From positions 5,270,001 through 5,334,000 of the forward strand of contig CP141145.1 in the NCBI GenBank assembly GCA_035235625.1: DNA of 64,000 nt, given 5' to 3'. Source of the DNA: Saururus chinensis. Lineage: Eukaryota; Streptophyta; Magnoliopsida; Piperales; Saururaceae. The notes below the pieces were generated by a model. That model did not search any database, was not told the origin of the DNA, and was given only the letters and a program-made list of their open reading frames with translations. Below are positions 56,645-64,000 of this stretch, in pieces (position 1 is the stretch's first letter; each line of letters starts with the position of its first letter). The translations under genes and the position numbers were made by a program.

Positions 56645-58937
56645 CTCCTACGTCCTCGCCCTCGCTCTCGTCCTTGACGGGGGTGTACGAGCTCCTCATG
56701 ATCTACCTCTGGCTGTGGCTCTAACTCTGGCTCCAACTGGGGCTCGGGCTGGGGCTCGGGCTCCAACTGGGGCTAGGGCTCCGACTGTGACTCCATGTCA
56801 GGCTCCTACTCGGGCTCCGGCTCAGCATAAGTAATAGATGGTACAATACGAGTTGGCCGATGTCGTCTATAATATAAAATCGGATCTGGCTACGACGCAG
56901 CTGAGTGACATGTGTAGTGTCTGGAAATATTGAACCTGGAGGAGAGCTATATGCTGCTGATGATGATGGAATATCAGGGCATGAAGAGTGCATTGGCTGC
57001 GTCTGAGCGGCCTCGTCAACAGGATAATCTCGATGAACATCCGTGATCACCGAATGAAGTAGTGGCAAGCTACGAAGGACATCATTAGACGATCTAATCA
57101 CCGACTCACATGCTGCTGCTAAGTCCTCGCGTGAAATACAGGTGACAAGTGCATCACTCAAATACGCATTAGTATGTCGAAGCTAATGAAGCTATAAAAA
57201 AATAAATTAAATATTAGATAAATAATTAAAACAAAATAAGAAAATAATATATGCCTTAATTAACAAAGTTGTACTTACTAGAGATGCCTCAAATGCTCCC
57301 CTAGGTTGATATGTCATCTCCTCTACATCATCGCGCGGTAAAATATATCGCCGTGTAATCGGTAAATACCAATGCATATAAGTACTACGAACATCTCGCA
57401 ATGTCGTAGCCAGCTCCCCTCTAATAATAGTGGCTCTCCTATCCTCCCATCGAGCAATATACGACGCATGATATATAGCCCAGTCGGTAATATGGCGGCC
57501 CTGTCGAGTGATGCGATGGACAAACTCGATAGTAGAAGGTGGGACCCCTTGCTCCAGGTTAAACTGGAGCATTACACGATTTGGCACATACATCTCTATA
57601 ATCTCATAACATATGAGAGGGGTTCGAGAAAACCATACCTCTCGACCGTCAGTGCAGAGTGGAGGTATCACAGCGAACAAGTCCTCCGAGTACGGCTGCC
57701 AAATAATCTATATAATATATAAAGATAAGTTAGTTTAAATAACGACAAATTTTTTTAAAATCATTATATAAAAAAGTTCAACACGGTAATAAAATTACCT
57801 GGTATGGCCGCTGGTGGTCTAACTCCCCTCTATACAAACGGAGGACTCCTTGTGGATTTTCGGTTCTCTCCTTCTGAACATTCCACCTTAAGGAGTTAAA
57901 TTTAAGAAATGAGTTCAGCATATGTTCATAAAACGTTGCATAAAAAGTAATGTGGTAAACATAAATACAACCTACCTCGCCCCTAATGGAGCACCCTCGA
58001 CCAAACGACCCATCTCAGCAGTTGGTCGGCCGATGTGTAGTGCTCCCACGACCATAACTATGTTATAAAATAGTGATAACAAATATTAGAATTAAAAAAT
58101 TATACGTGACTAAAACTCCAAGTAAAGTTACACAATTATTTACCTGAAGAAGAGTCAGACAGCCCGCAATCCCCGAGGTCATGGCCTGGCATGCCTTTCC
58201 TAACTCTCGGTATAAGAATGTGAGAGTAGCACTGCCCCATGAATAAGTGCCAGTCATGTCAAAGTCGTGAAGGAGAGAGAGATACGAAACATGCACGTGG
58301 CTGCTCGTGGTATCCGCAAATATGGTGGCTCTAAGTAAATGCAATATATAGGCTCATGCATGCTGCTCGATAACTATCTCTGTAGCATCGGCTGGGAGCT
58401 CACAAAACTCCTGTAAGAGCCATCGTAGGCTCACTCAGCTACCATGCATCACTGTAGGAGGAGGAGCTCTACCAAGAAGTCTAACTAATATATCCATATG
58501 AGCTCCTCCTGTCATGCCTGTCACCGGACGTCCATCAATACGGAGTCCTAATAGAACTGCCACATCCATGAGCGTGATGGACATCTCTCCATATGACAAA
58601 TGAAACGTCTGTGTCTCCCTCCTCCATCTCTCAACAAGAGCTGTCAATAGAGGCCGATCGAGACAAACATACTGTAGATGAATGAAATGGCCGAATCCCG
58701 CTCGCTCGAGATAAGGTAATATACGCTCATCTATAGGCCAATGGCGGAGGTATTTAAAATGTTCGGTGCACTCAAGGCACCCAGGGTCCTATAATAACCA
58801 AAAAACAATGAAACAAATTTTAAAAAAAGTTATCATACCTCTCCTCTCCAAATAGCAGCAGACCTATGTGACTCCTGCTCTATGAGTAAAGAAGCGTCAC
58901 TCGGGCCTGGCCCATAACAAGGCTTTGCATGATCCAT
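56645..58937 (-). pseudogene. Plant mobile domain (PMD, aminotransferase-like) protein carried by the MULE
   Basis: Exon 1 (58,937-58,839) reads MDHAKPCYGPGPSDASLLIE, then SHRSAAIWRGE with a GTATG donor. The next exon begins near 58,791 (DPGCLECTEHF) and contains VERWRRETQTFHLSYGEM, then LMDVAVLLGLRIDGRPVTG, and TYSWGSATLTFLYRELGKAC. These are hallmark PMD blocks (W-R-x-E-T-H-T-F-H-x-P-x-G-E, then L-L-G-L-x-I-D-G). Later parts are HIGRPTAEMGRLVEGAPLGA at about 58,010 and YEIIEMYVPNRVMLQFN near 57,600. A Glu/Pro-rich and RGRGRR tail ends near 56,645. Two in-frame TGA codons (about 58,433 and 58,352) and a 1-nt shift at about 58,045 break it. PMD proteins of the Arabidopsis MAIN/MAIL1 type act in the nucleus in gene expression and transposon silencing; the role of PMD in transposons is unknown. 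Confidence 0.8.
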
Positions 58938-59033
58938 ATGATCTGTGGAAGATGAAGATCATATCATTAATCGTAAGGAATACATGCGTACGTAACTAAA
59001 AAAATATAATAAACACAGAGGTTGATTATATGT

Positions 59034-61694
59034 TTACCAATCAAGAGGAGGGTTTCTACATGATTTACTATTATGCCCACTTTGTTTACACCTCCCGCAT
59101 TTATATCCTCCTCTACCATCTCTTTCCATTGTTCTGCAGTCCATGGTATTCCTAATACGAACAGACCGTGGGCGACCGGGTTGCCTTGTTGCTATCGGTG
59201 GGTATAACACAAACGGTATATCCCTCTCCCAATACTCCCGACCATGAGGAGAATAAAATTTTGCGTACACATTTCTATAAGTAGAAGATGTGTAAAACAG
59301 TGATGCATTGATTGGCTCCCGCCACTTTGCCCACACGGCAATAAGGTGCGAGCAAGGATAACCATAAACCTGAGGGATGTTGCATGTACAAGTATGCATC
59401 GTAGCATTTACCATAACCTTGCGGGCACGAATTGATGTCACTGCATCGACTCCTGTTGATCCTATTAACTATATACTCCCCAATTTTTCTTGTTTGCTCT
59501 CTCAATATGGCTTCCACTCTAGGAGTATATGGGGTGACTATGGCAAAGGCAGCAGAAGATCGTTTAACAAAAAATTTTATGAGCCGATAAAAGATAGTTG
59601 ACACTAAAGCCTGCATGGGTAATCCTCGTGCCCCCTTCAAGACGCTATTTAAACTTTCAGCTATATTTGTAGTCGTCATGCCAAATGTCATAAAACCACC
59701 GTGTGCAAGGGACCACTGTGCAGGATGCAATTCTCCTCCTAAGAGGAGATGTTTTGCCCTAGGACTCTCTTGACCAATCAAGTCCATTTTAGCATCAAAC
59801 TTTTCTACTGTCAGTGCACAAGCTGCTGCCCCAATCAAGTCCGTCAGTGTATCATTTTTGAACTCCTTAAAATTTACTTTTATGTGACAGATGCAATAAC
59901 GATGGTGGTAATCCGGCTCTGGAAGAACCTCAGGCACTGCCTTCTAAAGCCCCTTATGTCGATCTGAAATAATGACGATGTTCATCATGCCCATCAGTAC
60001 ATGATCCCTCAATTTCATTAGAAACCATTTCCAATTATCTCTGTCTTCCTTCCCGACAAGCCCGAATGCAAGAGGAAATAACCCATTATTTCCATCTGTA
60101 GCCGTTGCAGCCATAAGAGCACCAAGATATCTGCCATACAAGTGAGTGACATCAACGCCAATCACAGGGATGCAATGTCGAAACCCAGCTATAGACGGCC
60201 CGAACGCCCAAAACAACCGTCTAAATCTCCTACAAGTGCCACCATCTGCACGAGGTACTACATCATCCTCTAAGTAGTAGTAGGTGTCAGGATTGGCTTC
60301 TTGCACCGCCCTTAGGTACATTGGCAACAATTTATACAATTCTACCCAATCTCCATAAATGGCCTTGATCGCCATATTCCTTCTGCCCATGCTTTCTTAT
60401 AAGATATGTCAACATGATACTTCTCCTTCATTCTTTGAATAATATCCCCTGATGTGAGAGTTAATTCGGCTTGGATAGCAGGCATTATGACCTTCGAAAT
60501 AAAGGAGGCACTGCACTGCCTATGATCTGTACTAAGCTGGGCATTCCGACATGTGTGGTCACCTTTGTACGTCTTCAATTTAAAGAACTTACCACCCCTT
60601 TTGATTGAGCCATGCACTTTCCAAGGGCAAGTGCTGTCAATGCACTTCACTGTATACTCCGCCGGATTGGTTCGTACAACCTTGTATTCGACATGATTTT
60701 GGAAAACTCCTGCAAGGCTGTAATGAATGCTTCTTTATTCTCAAAGATGCGGCCAACGTATAACTCATCTTCATTTTGTTGGTCCAAATCCATTGTAGAA
60801 TTCACTGCTGCATCTATCTCCTCATCTGTAATGTGTGCATAAAGTGGCTCCACTTCACAGTATGGCGGCTCTTCATCATCTACATTCATATCATTCTCAG
60901 CAATTGCATTGTCTACCGCATCATCCCCCTCGCCGTCAACCATCTGTTGAGCACTTTCTTCACCTCTAACCCCTTCTACATTCATATTAGAATCTTCTCC
61001 ACTTACTTCGTCAATATTATCTTCACCTTCATTAACCTCATTTTCATCAATATCTTCACCGTAGACATATCCCCCCCTACATATAAACATCACATATGTA
61101 TTAAATTTCGTAAGCCTAAAAAAGTTGAATTCATTTATAAATATATATTTCACCTCTGATTAGATGGTCCAGCATCGGTATGACCAACATACGTGTAGGG
61201 GTAATGAAGGCCCATCGAACTTTGAGTTTCATACCATGCACCGCCTTGAGACATTTGAACGCTAAATGACTCGTGTGCATGTGTCGTAGACCTTCCATAT
61301 TACACACAAAATCTCAAATTTTAGCTAAACGTATTTTCATTAAAGGATAATAAGATTGAAAACGTATTCACAACTAAATCAACCCTTACCTCCAAGTAGG
61401 TCCACTTCCATCGTAAATAGGGGCAGACGACCTATGGCGTTCATTTGAAGCTACTGTCATAGATAAATTTCCCTCTTCCTCGTCGTCCACCAGCACTTGC
61501 ATATGACTTTCATTGTTCACATTTCTATCCGAGCTCCTTTGTGAGCTTCTGTGAGACCTCTTATGTGAACTACTTCGCCTTTCACTAGTCACTCGGGCCT
61601 CTTTTTCGAGAAATAACTCGAAAGAAATTATGTGACGCGAGTGGTGAAATATAAAAGCCATTGATGAATCATCATTTATGTTCATTAGTATCAT
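59034..61694 (-). pseudogene. MuDR-type transposase (MURA-like)
   Basis: Exon 1 is 61,694-about 61,390, exon 2 about 61,293-61,155 (STTHAHESFSVQMSQGG), and exon 3 starts near 61,076. Domains in order: an acidic linker (GEDIDENEVNEGED); the MuDR DNA-binding region (GRIFENKEAFITALQEFS, then KCIDSTCPWKVHGSIKRGG); the DDE transposase core with VDVTHLYGRYLGALMAATAT and IISDRHKGL; the SWIM zinc finger CTCNIPQVYGYPCSH; and a CCHC knuckle CGRCKQSGHNSKSC near 59,060. The first frame change is at about 60,385, a TAG lies at 59,944-59,946 straight after DRHKGL, and a second frame change is at about 59,455. The enzyme would bind the terminal repeats and move the element; this copy cannot encode a full one. 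Confidence 0.9.
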
Positions 61695-62395
61695 TCTCGA
61701 TCAATAGGACGGAAGATTACATTTGATAGTAATTTTCCATCTTCTTCGATCCAACCCAACCTTACTTGCTACATGCATCTCAAATTCATCAAATGTAGAC
61801 GGTTTCTTCATTAATAATCCTTCTATGCGTCCGTCGTAGTTAATGAAAAAACTAACCATTTCTTCTGCCATTTCTATTCAATTAATTCATAAATAATAAA
61901 TAAATTTAATATTAGATTAAGCAAACTAATACTAATATCTACCCTAATAAATATATTTTAAAAATATATACGCATAGAAACTAATAACTTTACCAAGTAT
62001 ATAAGCATATCATTAATACTTTATATTAATGAGTAAATTTTTTAATTAATAAAATTAGACAATTGATGCAATAACGCATACAATGTCACAAATCATATAA
62101 GCTATAAAAAAAGCATATTCAAAAACTCAAATCCTCCTCATTTTCCAAAATTTGAGAGACTTGGCATCTTAAAAAATAAAAACTCATTAATTAAAAATCC
62201 ATCTCAATTTAATAATCTTAAACAAAAAAACATACAAAACGACTGAGAACAATACTTTTAAAACTAGGGCACAATGATAGTACAATTAAAACTTCAAATT
62301 TATTCAATATAGCATAGAAAAGATAAAGGGAATTACTTCAATTTAACATATAAAAAATCATTTATAACGATTGAAAAAGAAGATAAAAAAGGCAA
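61695..62395. other. AT-rich leader region of the MULE transposase gene
   Basis: The short coding-like stretch 61,870-61,700 (-) may be an additional 5' exon of the transposase (ATGGCAGAAGAAATGG near 61,872). The rest is AT-rich without recognisable features. Confidence 0.35.
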
Positions 62396-62604
62396 AAAAT
62401 TGCACCTGGAGCGGGCTGAACGCGGGCAGCGGATGGACCGGAGGCTGGACGGCAGCGGCGACGGCTGGACGGCGGCAACAACGGGGCTGGACGTCGGCGA
62501 CAGGCGGGATGTCGGCAGAGGCGGGCGGTGGATCGCTCGACGGAGGCGGAGCCGAGTGGAGTTCAGCGAGGCAACTGGAGGAGGAGCGGATCGGGAAATA
62601 TAAG
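62396..62604. other. GC-rich insert between MULE right repeat and transposase
   Basis: About 200 bp of GC-rich sequence (GGCGGC, CGGCGACAGGCGG) sits abruptly in AT-rich DNA. It opens frames on both strands with no known domain. MULEs often carry captured host fragments, so it could be one, but its source cannot be told. Confidence 0.4.
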
Positions 62605-62975
62605 CCCGATGATTTCGTCGTTCTGAACGACGAAATTAGTGTCCTTCCCACGACCGAGCCCGAAATAAGATAAGTGTGGTAGTTTTGTTGTTCAAAAACG
62701 ATGAAATCAGCTTAAGTTGATTTCGTTGTTCTGAACAACAAAACCGGGTCAGGTAATAAAAGGTTTCGTCGTTTAGAACGACGAAATCGTATTCAAACCA
62801 ATTTCGTCGTTATAAACGACAAAAATAACTTAAAAAATATAAAAATAAGTCACGCTGGCGTCAACTGCTTGGCTGACGCCAGCGTGGTAAAAACAAATAT
62901 CACTTTAGAAAATATTTCCTAAAATAATATATTTTAGTAAATATTTTTTTTAATTATTATTTTAATAATTTTTTC
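62605..62975. repeat. Right terminal inverted repeat of the MULE, with palindrome array
   Basis: This is the inverted copy of 56,062-56,415. TTCGTCGTT palindromes lie at about 62,610, 62,678, 62,720, 62,763 and 62,801. The palindrome pair near 62,850-62,885 (CACGCTGGCGTCA ... TGACGCCAGCGTG) is more regular than its left counterpart. Confidence 0.9.
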
Positions 62976-62984
62976 TATATTTAA

Positions 62985-63237
62985 TAATAATAAACTACAA
63001 AATTTTAAGAAGATGACTTTCCTATCCCGCACTTTCCACTCTTGTTCTAATTTTTTTAAAACTGGAGGATTTTAAGACCACTATAGCCTATACAAGACCT
63101 ATGTCAAATTGCATTTGTTGGGCTTTTACAAGCCCACAGCGGTCACCCGGTTCGAGTTCTAAATTACTCCGTATATAGAATTAATATTAATAAATGCGTG
63201 CCCTCGCAAGCGTCGTGTTGAACGAGAAGGAACAACA
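62985..63237 (+). promoter_or_regulatory. Promoter and 5' UTR of the FKBP15-like gene
   Basis: TATATAGA at 63,172-63,179 lies 59 bp before the ATG and is a fair TATA box. GGCTTTTACAAGCCCA at about 63,121 forms a small palindrome. The MULE target duplication ends at 62,984, so the transposon lies about 190 bp from this TATA box. Confidence 0.45.
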
Positions 63238-63500
63238 ATGGCGTCGCCAAGATCGTGCATTCTGGTTCTAGCGTCTGCATTCTTCTGTGTTGCTATTCTT
63301 TCCTCTAGCGGTAATCTCTTCTTCCGTTGAAAACCCTATTTTTATGTTTCTCCCTAGTGAGTGAGATCTGGGGCTCTTAATTCCTTATCCAATTTGATCA
63401 AATTTGTGCAATTATTTTTAGTGGAATTCTTTTGTATTCTCGTTTTTCAGTTTCCGGAAAGAAAGCCGCTGATGTTTCAGAGTTGCAGATTGGCGTGAAG
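63238..63500 (+). CDS. FKBP15-type peptidyl-prolyl cis-trans isomerase, exons 1-2 (gene continues beyond window)
   Basis: Exon 1 (63,238-63,310) encodes MASPRSCILVLASAFFCVAI plus LSSSG, a good signal peptide with a hydrophobic core. Exon 2 (63,451-63,500) joins in phase and encodes VSGKKAADVSELQIGVK, ending at a GTATAT donor. The string S-E-L-Q-I-G-V-K, right after a signal peptide and a K-K-A-x-D segment, is characteristic of the start of plant FKBP15-1/15-2, which normally continues with the Y-K-P FKBP domain. That domain would be encoded past 64,000; 500 bp of intron are seen. The mature protein is expected in the ER lumen as a prolyl isomerase that assists folding. The start is the only ATG giving this signal peptide. 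The family identification rests on a short segment. Confidence 0.8.
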
Positions 63501-64000
63501 GTATATGCCATTCGGGCTTTGTTTATTTTATTTATTTATTTAAATTGGCTTTTTATTTTTTTTAGTTTTTTATATTGATGTGCTTCTGCTATCTAAATAC
63601 GTTGTATGGGTTTCGTTTTTGTCAAAGATATTGTGTTCTGGATTGTTAATTTTGGAGTTATTAATGTATTAATCCTTTCTTTATACTTTTCCTTTGCCAA
63701 GAAAGAGATTATTGTTTTTTTCTGAAATTATTACCTTTTACATGTTATACCTGTTGATGCATAAATGTGCATAACGGTCAAGATGATCTTCAAGGATCCT
63801 GCATACAAAATGAGTTGAGACCTTGGCACTGGCATAGTGCTGGCCAAGGCATCTCCGAGGCTAGAAGACTGCCTAGAGTCGTTGAGGGAGAAGTTTTTAT
63901 GATAAAGTGCATTAGTTCATACCTCTGTTCCTCTCGTTTGTGTGTATATATAAAGGAGTCTGAATTAGTTATGTAACTACCTCGGTTTCTCCATGTTTAT
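63501..64000 (+). other. Intron 2 of the FKBP15-like gene (partial)
   Basis: It starts GTATATGCC and is T-rich as usual for plant introns. The frame at 63,767-63,976 shows no FKBP similarity and is taken as intronic. Confidence 0.55.

Larger units (their letters stand above)
56062..62975 (-). mobile_element. Mutator-like element (MULE) with transposase and PMD genes
   Basis: The ends GGGAAAATTATTAAAATAA (left) and the inverted TTATTTTAATAATTTTTTC (right) are flanked by TATATTTAA at 56,053-56,061 and 62,976-62,984, a perfect 9-bp target duplication diagnostic of Mutator elements. The terminal inverted repeats are about 350-370 bp. Two genes lie on the - strand, transposase first and PMD downstream. 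Both carry stops or frame changes, so this copy is non-autonomous now, but the perfect target duplication argues against great age. Confidence 0.93.

Noticed and set aside
63767-63976. Possible third exon of the FKBP15-like gene
   Set aside because: The 69-codon frame has none of the FKBP domain residues expected after E-L-Q-I-G-V-K, so it is intronic.

Overview
This is plant nuclear DNA, most likely from a dicot or magnoliid. It has spliced genes with GT-AG introns, an AT-rich background with GC-rich islands, a plant-type terpene synthase, a plant FKBP15-like gene, and dense nested transposable elements. Two host genes are supported: a terpene synthase (TPS) on the + strand at about 29.6-42.6 kb, and the first two exons of an FKBP15-type peptidyl-prolyl isomerase at 63.2-63.5 kb. 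Everything else recognised is mobile DNA or its debris.

Region 1 (1-22.3 kb) is one decayed Ty3/gypsy element on the - strand. Its pol order runs from RT near 20.5 kb, through RNase H and integrase, to the integrase C-terminus and 3' LTR near 4 kb. It is split and bordered by copies of one Ty1/copia-like, gag-only LTR family ('family A'). Copy 1 covers 1-3,969 (+), copy 2 covers 5,291-10,844 (-), copy 3 covers 11,912-20,197 (+), and a truncated copy 4 begins near 20,571 (-).

Region 2 (22.3-28.9 kb) is a decayed hAT element with a duplicated 5' segment. A 3.1-kb non-autonomous CACTA (En/Spm-like) element is nested in its 3' end; it is filled with GCGACG repeats, a G-rich island and CT microsatellites.

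Region 3 (28.9-43 kb) is the TPS gene. Seven exons can be joined with no stop or frameshift to give 557 residues. The aspartate-rich DDxxD motif, the RDR motif and a complete NSE/DTE-type motif are all present. Exon 1 is tandemly duplicated. Intron 6 has grown to 8.86 kb by insertion of a full-length copia element (5-bp target duplication), a DUF4283-like fragment and a MITE. Intron 2 holds a hAT-type MITE containing tRNA-like boxes.

Region 4 (43-56 kb) is intergenic repeat DNA. It holds a solo gypsy LTR (44,634-46,469; target duplication ATTTT), a long LTR-like tract, and a TR-GAG type element (51,592-55,058; target duplication ACCAC) inserted in a CCA-rich microsatellite, followed by a GGT-rich microsatellite.

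Region 5 (56,062-62,975) is a complete but mutated Mutator-like element (MULE). It has a perfect 9-bp target duplication, long terminal inverted repeats carrying arrays of short palindromes, a MuDR-type transposase gene, and a second gene encoding a plant mobile domain (PMD) protein. The FKBP15-like gene begins 263 bp beyond it and runs out of the window.

The apparently working parts are the TPS, which would make a sesquiterpene in the cytosol, and the FKBP, a secretory-pathway prolyl isomerase. Most coding elements carry stops, and many of these are CAG-to-TAG or CGA-to-TGA changes, the pattern expected from deamination of methylated cytosine.
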